A stretch of 64,000 nucleotides of DNA from Prostheceraeus crozeri (taxonomy: Eukaryota; Platyhelminthes; Polycladida; Euryleptidae): the NCBI GenBank assembly GCA_907163375.1, contig CAJQUW010008025.1, positions 434,001-498,000 of the forward strand, read 5' to 3'. Below are positions 1 through 12,100 of this stretch, piece by piece. The notes under the pieces were generated by a model, which did not search any database, was not told where the DNA came from, and was given only the letters and a program-made list of their open reading frames with translations. Every line of letters starts with the position of its first letter. Position 1 is the first letter of the stretch. The translations under genes were made by a program, and so were the position numbers.

Positions 1-1660
1 GGAGTTGAACGTCCCTTTCGATATCTTACGTATATTAATCATAGATGTCTCCCGGTATCACTCAGATAATTCACAGATCATGTCCGGTTGATGGAGAAAT
101 TTCTCACTGCTCTGTTGTGTTCGAGATGAAATACTCTGCTCGTTGGGTGGTCAGAGACCAGGAAGCTGATCTAGCATCGGTTTAAGCGACATCCACTGAA
201 CTGATAAATCCATGGCTTTCGTCGTTGAGCCAGTTGATGATCTGTGATTGCATGAATCCTATGTTGATGGAGATATCCTAGGAAGTTAGCAACATCTACT
301 GTTCTTATCAGAATGTCATCAGCCCTGATGATGGGATGTAGGATCATTTAAAACATCGGTGAAGAATTAGGAAAATATCAGATGGATGACCCATGCACTG
401 CATGGTTAATACATATTCGCAACCATCAAGATTTCGCCTGCATTTCTGCCAGTAATAATTTGATGGTCAGTGAGTATCCAAACCCTCAAGACGGCAAATT
501 TAGCTGAAAGATCAGCGAACCCTGAGAAGTGAGTATCAGTGCAGGTACTGTTATTGACTACTAACAACCTAGCTAATTGTCATTTTCATTCGCGAACTTT
601 CATCAGTTACCGGTTAGCAATAATCGGTTGAAAATGGTTGATTTCTGGCGTGAGTGAAGTAAACAAACTTGACGCGTCTGTTATGAATTTAAAGAAACTG
701 TTTATCCGTTGTAACAAGCTTATATCCACCTTATCAAGAATGGAAAAGAATAAGTCATCCATACTCTCTGAAAGTTGAGCATTAGAATATGATTGTCATT
801 ATTTTTCACACTTCAAATGATTCTTTTACTGAAATTGTATAATGTACGAAAGAAATTATTGTAGTACAACCTGTACAACTCATTATTCTCATTGACTCAT
901 TCTCAGACAAATGTAATTGGACATCCAAAAAGCTGGTCACAGATTCCTTGGTAAATACTATAGATGGATGTAAATTGTTGCAGTATTCGAAGAACTGTTC
1001 TATTTATTTCACTTGATTGTACATAGCTTTTCTATGATTTCTGACATGTTAGAATGTACTAGCAGCTGACGTCATCATTCTTGTGTCTTGCGTAGTTTTA
1101 ACTTTACTCACTAGCTCCTATCTCCTATCTCCTAAATCTTCTGTCAACGTTTTAGCATTTTATCTTGTTCACTTGAGAGAATAGACGTGGCCATGAACCA
1201 GCAAACAGTGTTTTGTATTTTTAAATTTGTGATGAAGACAGCGCCTACAAAGAATTTAAATCATAATTAATTATTTTGCTTTTTCAAAAGTTTTGTAGCC
1301 TGAAAATCACCGCCTCAAGTGTGAACACCTACCAAGGACAATGACTGTTTTGCGTGCAATATATTGCATTGTCAGCAACGATCATGGGCAGAAGGAAATC
1401 AACCATAGTATCGCTAACCCTCTCAGTTTCTCAGTTTCTCAGTTTATGCTTCAGAAATTGCAGGTCGCAAAGAATTCATACTTTTAAACAGCTGGTTGAA
1501 CAGCGTATAGCGACGCTATGATAAGGAGGCGACTTGCCGATAAAGGCCTATAGATCTTGCTATTTCTATGCATGTACAGTATGAAAAATACTCTGTTGTC
1601 CAGAGTTTGTTGTAATTCGTTTTTGTTATCTACCACTAAAGTCTTCTTTTATCATTTCAG
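1..1660. other. Left-edge non-coding stretch, probably intron
   Basis: No open frame or recognisable repeat is seen here. It ends in a pyrimidine-rich tract and CAG at 1660, a good 3' splice site for the exon that follows, so at least its right part is probably intron of the gene ending near 2.6 kb. Earlier exons of that gene were not found. Confidence 0.5.
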
Positions 1661-2131
1661 GTTGCAGTAAACAAATTCGTTGACGGTGAGGTTAATAAAA
1701 AATTGGACACTCACAATCGGGCAAGAAAACGTCAAAATCGCATGCACAAGCGGTACGAACGTTGTAGGGATGATTTCAATTTAACCCTTGGTCGGTTGAC
1801 CTCTTTGGATCTCACAATCAAATCGCCTCCTTTGATTCGCAGGTCAGAGACCAATGAACCAGATAAAGCATCCAAAAATCGCCGCAACCTTGACAATTTT
1901 AGCTTACCGTACTTGATGTTGAATCCGATGCTAGTAACTCAAGGGGCGGAACCTGACGTGGAAGGTTTGACGGAAGAGCAGATAGAAGAGCTGGAGACAA
2001 AAAGGCAGGAGCAGTTTAAAGAAAATCTCCAGGCAGCTTATGACATAGATGTGCGAGCATCCCCTACTAAATCCTATCACTCAAATAAAAGTCTGAAGAA
2101 AAGACCATCTCAGCCAACAAATTTTCATTAA
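1661..2131 (+). CDS. Last coding exon of an unidentified charged protein
   Basis: The frame is open from a good 3' splice site (pyrimidine tract then TTTCAG, ending at 1660) to a TAA at 2129-2131, giving 156 residues in phase 0 if the splice is right. The start is rich in Arg, Lys and His (HNRARKRQNRMHKRYERC), the middle has a proline- and leucine-rich patch (LPYLMLNPML), and residues of about 105-125 (LTEEQIEELETKRQEQFKE) look like a charged helix or short coiled coil. The C-terminus is basic and serine-rich. An AATAAA lies at 2595-2600, about 460 bases after the stop. There is no ATG near the exon start, so this is the tail of a larger gene whose earlier exons lie to the left. I do not recognise the family. 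The gene converges on anosmin. Confidence 0.75.
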   Translation, partial: VAVNKFVDGEVNKKLDTHNRARKRQNRMHKRYERCRDDFNLTLGRLTSLDLTIKSPPLIRRSETNEPDKASKNRRNLDNFSLPYLMLNPMLVTQGAEPDVEGLTEEQIEELETKRQEQFKENLQAAYDIDVRASPTKSYHSNKSLKKRPSQPTNFH

Positions 2132-2594
2132 ATTTGCCATTTTGATCATTGTATTATAGTCAAATTTCTTGTTTTCTTGTCAATTTAATCATGAAAAACC
2201 GATGTGATTTGTCAGCTGTCAAAAAAACTTTGGTTTTAAACATTGCGCAACCCGTTTAGTAAAGCAGGATAAACAGGCGTGTTATTATTTTCTTGTTGTG
2301 TTTTCAAAACTGCTCTTTCCTCAGCTGGAGTCATTATGAAGTCGAATATCTTCAATTATTGATCTCATTCAAAATCAAAATGTTAGAAAGGTTGACAGAG
2401 AATACATTTTCATTCGTGCACATTGTACATATAAGTTTTTAAGTTTAATCAACTAACTTACCAGGAAAGAATTCAATGAAGTTAACAAATGTGGCAGTTT
2501 GAATTTAAGGTATCATTGCAACACGTTTAAGACAGAAAATGTTATTCGTATAAGTATATAACTCTGCCCGAGATCGTAATATTGAAAATGTCTA

Positions 2595-2600
2595 AATAAA
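2595..2600 (+). terminator. Poly(A) signal AATAAA
   Basis: Canonical AATAAA hexamer downstream of the stop codon at 2131, followed by a T-rich stretch. It is the most likely 3' end of the plus-strand gene. Confidence 0.55.
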
Positions 2601-5600
2601 GATTTCTCTGTACACATTTCGAACAGCTTTGTCCGTTTGAATATTTAAATTTCATATGTTTTTAAAGGCTATTCGCATTTTTTTCAAAAAATGTGCATTG
2701 GCCTATTAGCCTATATGGACTGTTAAAACCTGTAATATATGAGTATTTACATGTAAATCAATACATGATTTCTCTGTGTGAAACATGCACATGTCCCAAG
2801 AACCCTTTGACCCTTCTATTTTTTAGTATTGTAAATACAACCCTACGGACTTTTCAGAGTTTTCATCGTTTTGATGTATTAACGTTATCGAAGATCATTC
2901 CTTGGAAATGGATGACAGTCGCAAAAATCAGTTGATAAACATAAAAGTGAACTCTACACAAGAATAACTTTTATCGGGGTCATGCATCGTACTCTGAGTC
3001 AGAAGCACGACCGGGGTTAAGGACAGTCCCGAAATTGTGATACATTGTAGAGTGAAACAAAAGAAAATCCAGATGAATCAATTACTGCTAATAAAATTTA
3101 TTTACTACAAAACTACTTTTATTATTGAGCTAGTAGTCGTCCATATTGATGAGATAGGACTACAAGGTACAAAAACTTCTGATAAACAACTCGACTTGTC
3201 GAAACCTCCTGAAAAATGCGGGAGGATGATGAGACTTGGTTAAAATAAATTTGAATCTCAATCTTTCATATATTTTTTAAAAACTTATTATCGTATTGAC
3301 TTAATACAAGGAAGAAAAAAAACTGAATTTGATTCCAAATTGCTGCGATAACTGTGAACATGTTATCAATAGTTGTGTGCATAATATGAATGTGGAGACT
3401 TGATCGATCGGTGAGACTTGGACATGTGAATTGGTCATTGATTAAAGAAAGCTCTGTTATTATATGTGGAGATAAAAGAAACACGGGTTATTGAATTCAT
3501 TTGTCAATAAAATAAAAATTCTCGGTTGAGATCATGCCCCTGTCGTCATTCATTAGGATCATAATCACTCAAAATCCACAACATCAGCATCATTTTCATA
3601 AAATTTTTCAGATGACAGCGTTAATTCAAGAGATCTCAAGAAATTAAATGGAAGTAGCCAAGAAATCAATTGCTGTCATCGTATGTATTAAAAACCTGAA
3701 TATCATCATGATTTCATCCGCATTGAATTAGAAATGTTGTCTACATAAATTTCTTTTTTATAGTCCAGGAAAAGCCACGAAAGTCGATGCGGACAAAGTT
3801 TTGCGGTCACCATTATCCTCAGTGTGCATTACTGATGTATTTGCGATAGTAACACATTCAATGTAGGTATACCCTATTGAGCCCGATGATGCGGTCATGC
3901 AGGCACATGCGAAAGTGTTCGACTAGCAGCTGATAGCACTGCCCCAACAACCCATATCTGCACTGCACGTCATTGCTGCATTATGTTCCCTTTGTTCACT
4001 CGATCGAGCATCAGGGAAATTACAGTTGAGCGAGTGACGTACTGCACGTCATGGGTATCTGGAGCTGTGTAGCAGGTTTGGCTTCAGGGCTTACTTATAT
4101 TCTACTGTACAGAGGAAGCTATAAGTTCGGGCTATACGTCATACATATTCCTCTGTTGGATTTCCTTCATGAGATTGCCTATCGGCTGCATGTGGATACG
4201 GAATTCCTACTCAATATCATGAAGCTAGGCTACAATGGGAATTATCATTGATGATAAGCCGATTTTAACTCTTCTTCCTGATCTTGAGAAGGAATTCCGC
4301 ATGTACAGGTAGCCGGAGGCTATCTGCTGTCGAAATGAACCGTTGTTTAATATTGAACAACTCAGCTCATAATTTTTTTCAATTTTCTGATAGCAGCTGT
4401 CAATTTATTTCTCATAACCCCCGGTCCAAGCCGCTGGCTAATTGTGGTATCAATTAATCTAAAGAAAAAAAACACTAGAAGCGTAAGCAAATAACAATCT
4501 GAAATCATTTTCTCTTTTATTGGCATATCCGACTTCGCAATGAAATGGAACAACTTCTTGTTCTTTCATTTCTTTATTTCGATTTACGTCACGAGACACG
4601 TACAAACTGATAATGACCCGGACCCGCTGTACAATACCGGGCAGCTGCAAAGAACGAAGTCATGTACAAAAATGCGGAAGATTGAGAACGATTGCTGAGT
4701 GTGGTTGCGTCTTTTTACAAATGCAAATGCAAGTAGGGGAGACGGGGGACAAGGCTTGTGTACAAGAGGTCACTGAGTGTGGTTGACAGAACAGAAATGA
4801 ATATCACTGGAGACGAAAGACAGCTTAGCAACAATACACATCAAAGATAAAAACAATGTTGTTTGACCAAACAGTCCAACCCGGCAATAAAGAAAAGTAG
4901 TAAAACGGATACAAACATTTTCTTATTTCCGTGTTTTTGTATATAATGTTCTAGTAATTTTGATGCACTTAGCCCTTAATTTATCAATCGCTAAGACAGT
5001 GGGATGGCCTACGTTGAATAGTGAGTTTCCAAGTTCAAACTTTCAAAAATATGAGTTTGAAAGCATTCCATAAGTCCTGCATTATTTCTGTAGTTCATTA
5101 ATCAGTTTCTGAGTGCTAATTGCTGTTAAAAGTTCTTAAAGAAATTGGAAGATATTCCTCCCACAAATCCGTTATAGCAGCATCGGTATTTGAAAGACAG
5201 CATTTTAGATTGAAGGATCATGGGAGACATGTGACAGCATGTATTGAAGAAATGTCTCAGATTTGATTGATTAATTTACTCGCATGTCCTGATATGTACC
5301 TTCTTTCAGCTTTGACAGTTTACAATCGTTCACTACTTTCTTTCATTCCATCTTAAAAATCCAACACGAATCTGTCACATCTTTCACTCTCAACAAAATC
5401 AACAACGAAACAAAATCCCACTACTATCTAGAACATCTAGAAGTAGAATGAGTAATACTGGTAAATCGTCCTCGGAAATTGATAATCGCACTACGAAGTA
5501 GCGATATGACCACACGACGTGCGCACGAACACCAGATACAATGAGGAATTTTTTTCTCCTAAATAAGAAGAGATCTTTCTTTGGCGCCGAAAAGAAATAG

Positions 5601-5910
5601 TCCGCGCTGGGATGATGTGAGAGTAAATCAATTGAATTTTGTCCATTCTCGTTGCACATCGGGAAACGACCGTGTTCAGAAACTGAGCGATCTTTGGATT
5701 GGTCCATCACTGACCACAATTGAGGGTCACGTTAAGTCTCGAAGCAGTTTGATTATACACACAATGAATAATGTTAATGCAAAGGACGGAGATTGCGACA
5801 AGCTTCGATTCTGCCGACCATTTCTCACATACTGCTTCACTACTGCTGAAACAAAAGAAAAAAACAATGTAAGTAGTAAGTTTGTGGCATTTTCTTTGGT
5901 ACCGTACTTA
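2601..5910. other. Convergent intergenic region
   Basis: This lies between the 3' ends of the plus-strand gene and anosmin. The open frames are short, overlap on both strands and resemble no protein I know. A further 3' exon of anosmin could lie here if the donor at 5977 is used, but none was identified. Confidence 0.4.
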
Positions 5911-5915
5911 TTTAT

Positions 5916-6143
5916 TTAAGTAATTAGATTTTCAACACTATTATATAATAGCAGTTTCGAAAGGAATGATTTCTTACTTCGATAGTTGTCAACAGTTGGA
6001 GGATTGGTGAATCCGTCTGTGGTGAAGTACAGCACAGTTTCAGGACTCTCACTTTCTTTTCCATCCCGAAAGGAAAGAGCTTGAATTTTCACGATATACA
6101 TCGTCGCATCTTGGAGATTCTTCAGCCGTAGTGATGTGACATT
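5916..6143 (-). CDS. Anosmin exon: end of FnIII-4, 3' end uncertain
   Basis: Acceptor CTTTGCAG at 6144, entry phase 0. VTSLRLKNLQDATMYIVKIQ and SESPETVLYFTTD complete FnIII-4 (human [26 protein letters not shown] and FRTPELPP). A plausible donor (GTAAGA) begins at 5977 in phase 1 and would lead to another exon. Without splicing the frame ends at TAA 5918-5916, and an AATAAA overlaps that stop. Read-through gives a basic 23-residue tail; the human tail is also short, basic and poorly conserved. Confidence 0.85.
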   Translation of the reverse strand, partial: NVTSLRLKNLQDATMYIVKIQALSFRDGKESESPETVLYFTTDGFTNPPTVDNYRSKKSFLSKLLLYNSVENLIT

Positions 6144-9100
6144 CTGCAAAGAAAGACAGATGGCTTGATATTTCACAAATCAGCAGGCCAGATCTAGTTC
6201 TCCAAATGAGCTTCTGTCCGAGACAGGAAGTTGTCAAGTTGAAGACTGAAGGCCGAACTGGCGGACACAAGACAATGTGAATGCGTGGACGGATGTCGTG
6301 AGCAATTGAGCAAGAAAAGATGAAGCGCATGAGGCAATAACAGGAAGCTCATGAAGTAGACAGAAATAAAGGACATTGATGAGGAACTAGACAGAAGACA
6401 TCTTATGATAATAATTTTAATTTAATTGTTTCATGATAAAGAAGCATTACTTTCCTATTTCCAGCTCCTGTTTCCTTTCTCTTAGAAATTCATATATTGT
6501 GCTCATCGTTAAAAGTTATCTTCCGCTTGGTGAACCACTGAGCTTTAAGAAGAGTGCACTATAAACTGTAAACCGCAAATATCCGATAAAATTAACAGTT
6601 AAATTAGTTTCACGTTTTTTTAGTCTGAACTATGAATGTCCGTAAAAACAGACGTTTGTTTTATCTGTTATGAATGAATTTTAACCGTTACGTCATCACT
6701 CATCACGCTGCGGCGCCATCACTTTAACATATACTTACGGATTTTTTCTGTGAAAATTTACGGATTTTAGCAGTTTTTAACGGTGTACAGTTTGCAGTGT
6801 GGTCCATTTAATCGAAATAACACGAGTGAGCACATCGATGAAAATAATGTAGTAACTTTATCTAGCTAGTGTGCTCGAGAGTCCAATATAATTTGCCATA
6901 GCTTATTCACAGTAATTTTTACTTATTAGATACATTTATCCATCCATGCAAAATGGCGAAGTAGCCTACTTAAATCTTCTCTTGAAACGGAAACTTCATG
7001 TGCAACACGACGAAAAGAAAATGGAAGCAGATAAAAGGATGTCTTCTTCAATACTCAAAATAGAAGGCTCTTATCGACTTGGGGACACAGCTTGAAGACC
7101 AGATCGTCACGATAATCGACAACGTCTCTGACTCATGTGAAGGCAGCCTGGACATGGAGGTACGTCAGGGCTCAGCATGAAGTCTACACACCTGCAGTGG
7201 CCCCGTCCGACGGCAATTAGTGAGAACAGGTGGTACAGGGAGCTATAAACTCACTATTCAGTACACGGATAGACATATAGACACACTCCAGCAAACTTTC
7301 ATCTCCAACGAATTGAACACATCAGAAAACATGCCACAGTGTTTTAGTATTGAAATCTATCTCTCAACAGTTCATTCAAATACAGAAATTCAGTGTTAAA
7401 AAATCTGATGACAGATCCTAGCTGTGAAGTTTAAAGAATCCAAATTAAGAATGTTATCAACTTTATAAGGATGTGCGGAGAAATAGCTATATATCCACAA
7501 TTCAAATTCATCTGAGGACTGTTATGCTTACATAATATAACTATAATTACATAATAATACTTTCATGATTACATAATGATGCGTACTTATTAAAGAATTT
7601 AATGAAATACACCCATCACTATGATGATAATTCACTATGTACTAAACCATCGTGATTAAGCGAGAAACTCGCAGCAATCGACGGACAATCCATCATTTCA
7701 AAAGCCTCACATGGCCTTTCCGAAAGACTTGAATATTCTACACTAAAATTAATGCAATCCCATAAAAATGTTCATGGTTGTTTAGTTTCGAGCTAAAATA
7801 CAGTGGATGTAGCAACAGGCAAGCAACGATAATTGGTTGGTCAATAAATAACTCATTCTTTCTACAGAATTTTCACCATTGGTCTAGTTAAAAGTCGTAA
7901 GGGAAACCTGAGCTTACTCAGTCAATTGGATTACTTTCAATGACAAAAGGATAACATCAGAATTTCTAAGCTGATTTAATTGTCTCCATCAGAAACATAT
8001 TCGCACACATCTTCAAAGCATAAATAATGCTATGCATTGACCAGCGAAAATGGTTGGAGGAAGCAGATTCCAAAGCAGTGTCATGAAAACAAAAAAAATC
8101 GTGGGAATCAGTGTATAAGTTTACTCTGAGCTCATGTGATAGTTCATGAATACATATACGTCGGCTCTGCGTGTACTAAGGTGCTTACACCCAAGGTTTC
8201 TATAGAAGCATACATCAGAGCTACTTCTACCGAAATATATAGTGCTTGTTTGTAGAAGAGAATGAGAGAAGCTACCTCACGTCTGACGGAGAGCGACTGT
8301 AACCCGATAAGAGACCTTCTTGATGTTTCTCAATCCGTTTTAGAAGGTTGAGATGTGTTTGATGAGACACCTGCCCACAGATGGCAACATTACTCCATCA
8401 ATGAACGGATAGTGGATTGATTAAGATAGCAGTTTATGGAGATATGCAACTGCTGGCCACGGATTTAGTTGAGTAAATAGCTCATCTGTTCCCTCTCTAA
8501 ATCTGTACTGCTGGCACGATAGACAAAAGAAAATCTGGGTTTGAAACGAAGAACAGTCTAATTGGAGAGCCACAAGAATATAAGATGAAACTATTCATCA
8601 AGTGTTGGATTTACTCATTAACAACACAAAAAAGTCACTACTTGCCAGTAAGACAGATTGGCTTGATAATGAGACACAATACGCGAAATCTCAGGGCACA
8701 TTCTTGATTTTCTGCGATATTTCATTCGAGAGCCTCTAATCATCGTTGCATTATTCTGCTCTAAAAAGCTGCACACACTTTTTGTTTCCTTCGTGAATTG
8801 TAGAATGCAACCATAATGATTTGCACTCAGATAAGATGAAGAGGTTGATCATCTTATTGATAAATCTGTGGTACATCCAGGACAACCGGGGACAATGTAT
8901 AATCCAAAAGTGAGTCAACTTCAGATACTTGAATGAGTCAGATAGCCCTGGCAATGTGGCCAACAGTGCTCACCTTCCTCCCAAAATAGTGGTGGGAAAT
9001 TATCTCATGTCCTCAGATCAATTATTGAAGAACAATCTGAGAAAAATAATGATGATTTCCTTAATTACGATTTATTTTCGAAACAAAAGAACAACTTTCA

Positions 9101-12100
9101 GGAAAGAAATGAAAAAATGTTATGATTTCATGAATATGAAAAACTGACTATTTATGGAAATATGCAGATTGTAGATTATGGTATCGTAAAAAACGGACGT
9201 CATTCCTCTCTATTTCCAGTGGATGGAATTCTCAGGAGGTTCAGATTGTTGAATAAGATGTCTCTCGTCTGATGTAGAAAAGTTAGCAATGACTTCTCTT
9301 GTTTCTTCAGGGAGCTATTAATCTGTTAACTTAAATGCTACTTTGAAAGAACCAAAAAGAGTGGTCTATGGGAATACTTACATTGGAGACGACTTTGGTT
9401 TCTGCAAGATCGAAATTGATCTTCGGTCTTAGACCTGAGTCTCCATACATATCTTTATTAACCGGCTCGTCTTCACGCGGTCCCCAGATTACTCGAAACC
9501 GGCTGAGATAATTCGCCCGTTTTGGTCTTTTCCATGTCAATGAAAATTCTTGCCGTCCGATTTTACGGGCTAATATGTTAGTTGGACTTGCGGGAATTGG
9601 GACACCTGAAAATCGAAAACAGCTTTTGAAGAAACAAAGAAACTATGTACTGTACAAGCAAATGTTCAACACTTATACGAGTACTTTGCCCACGACAATG
9701 TGAGACAGTAATCCGTCAAAACATGATCTAGCATTATTGATCATTAAAACTATTTATTTTGTTTTTCTATTTCCATAGTGCAATTTTCAATCTTTGTTAT
9801 CATGCTAGGCAGAGAAACAGTTCTCAATATGATAAAGGGTGGCGAGAGAAGTGGTTCTCCATCAGATGAACACCAGTGAGGCAAAGGCGAAGATACTGTT
9901 CGTCTATGGTGACAAGGAAAAAGATATTAAGTAGAAGACCATCTTTCCCTCCACTTTTCAAAATAGTCAAACTTGGTTGCCTACTCAATTACCAGTCTAC
10001 ATTCTACTGATGTTTATATGACTGGTTTTGAATGTGTATTTTTCAAACGACCGTTTCTCTGTCGGGTTTGTTGCATTTTCGTAGGCAAAATAACCAGTTG
10101 AAAACGTGTATTATTTATCAATTAGTCAATTTATCAGTAGGCAGTCGGGTATCCACATCTATCTACAGCTACCTCTCCTTATCGGCCGATTGTGCTACAA
10201 AATAGTCAAATTTCTTTTACATTTTGATTAAGCGCATGTTATATCATGAAATGTGAATATTTGCTCTAGAATATCGTGACAGTCGAAGTCACTCACTTGT
10301 ATCTGGAGAACAGTGTGGAGCTTTTCCATTCTTCGGAATGTTGACATCACGACAGGACGGCGTGCAGAAACATGTAGTGATGGTTTCTTTGTGTCTTGGA
10401 AGTTCCAGTGGCGCCAGTTTCAGCCAATACCGACAGTTGAAGGCCAAATTTCTGATCACCTTCACACGATTCTGAAAAACACACAGTATTCATTTCAATT
10501 GTTTTCTTTGTTGATCACAGCCTTCTGTCAGGAAAGCTGAGCTTTAGAATGAGGTAATATTAGATAACTCGGACGATGTAGTTCATTGTGAGCTCAGTCA
10601 TTTGAGTAAAGCCAGACTTGTGCTCTTCCTTGTGTTTGACAGACAATTCATTTAATGTCTGTCCATCGTGTAGATGACAGATAACACAGAATTTTCTTCT
10701 CCAATTCGAGACTTAATTACAGATTCACAAAATCGGTCAGAAAACGAGATTAAACAGAAAATTAAGACACTGATCAAGCAAATCGCATGTAGTCTACCTA
10801 CACATATCGATCACTATTCTTTGAATAAATAGTTAAGCGAAAAAAAGCGCATTTTCCATGCTCATTTTTATTAATTTACAACATGCTTGACAACAAAGAT
10901 ATGTCGCAGTACATTGAATATCTGCCGAGAATTGACAATTATTAAGTCAATACAAGACACCAACACCCTTGATTCCCGGACCGCACTCGCCTGACCTAGG
11001 AATCGAACCGAAGTCCGTGGTGGAGACGAGCTCGCACCTTCTTCACTAGGCCACGCTGACGTTTCAAAAGGAATGCGAGGGAAGGCAGAAGTCATCTCCA
11101 AGTGATATCGACAGCTTATTGTCCTATCATTATTGACAGAACGCTACCAGCAGTACATTAAATATCTGAAGAGAATTGACAATTATTAAGTCAATACAAG
11201 ACACCAACACCCTTGATTCCCGGACCGCACTCGCCTGACCTAGGAATCGAACCGAAGTCCGTGGTGGAGACGAGCTCGCACCTTCTTCACTAGGCCACGC
11301 TGACGTTTCAAAAGGAATGCGAGGGAAGGCATAAGTCATCTCCAAGTGATATCGACAGCTTATTGTCCTATCATTATTGACAGAACGCTACCAGCATTCA
11401 TGTTGTAGCGAGACAGCATATCAGCATGTCATACGACTACGTCACACAATAGATTGACAACAAAGATCTGTCGCAGTACAACTATCTGAAGAGAATGACA
11501 ACTATTAAATCAATATAAGACACCAACACCCTGGATTCCCTGACCGCACTCGCCTGACCTAGGAATCGAACCGAAGTCCGTGATGGAGACGAGCTCGCAC
11601 CTTCTTCACTAGGCCACGCTGACGTTTCAAAAGGAATGCGAGGGAAGGCAGAAGTCATCTCCAAGTGATATCGACAGCTTATTGTCCTATCATTATTGAC
11701 AGACCGCTACCAGCATTCATGTTGTAGCGAGACAGCATATCAGCATGTCATACGACTACGTCACACAATAGATTGACAACAAAGATCTGTCGCAGTACAA
11801 CTATCTGAAGAGAATGACAACTATTAAATCAATATAAGACACCAACACCCTTGATTCCCTGACCGCACTCGCCTGACCCAGGAATCGAACCGAAGTCCGC
11901 GGTGGAGACGAGCTCGCAACTTCTTCACTAGGCCACGCTGACGGTTCGACATGCTTAACATGCTATAAAGTACATGCGATCAAAAATAACATAAATAACT
12001 TATAACGATCATGTGACTACTAATGAGTGTTACACCGCAAAACGGGTGATTTTCCGTTGACAAAAGATTGACAGAAGATTCCGATGATTGTTAAGAATAC

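Noticed and set aside
6049-6376. Overlapping minus-strand frames beside the last FnIII exon
   Set aside because: They are in other frames or cross the acceptor at 6144, and have no similarity to anosmin.
10871-11664. Near-identical 60-76-codon minus-strand ORFs repeated three times
   Set aside because: They run through the tRNA-like head of the tandem SINE units. Their sameness comes from the array, not from a gene family.
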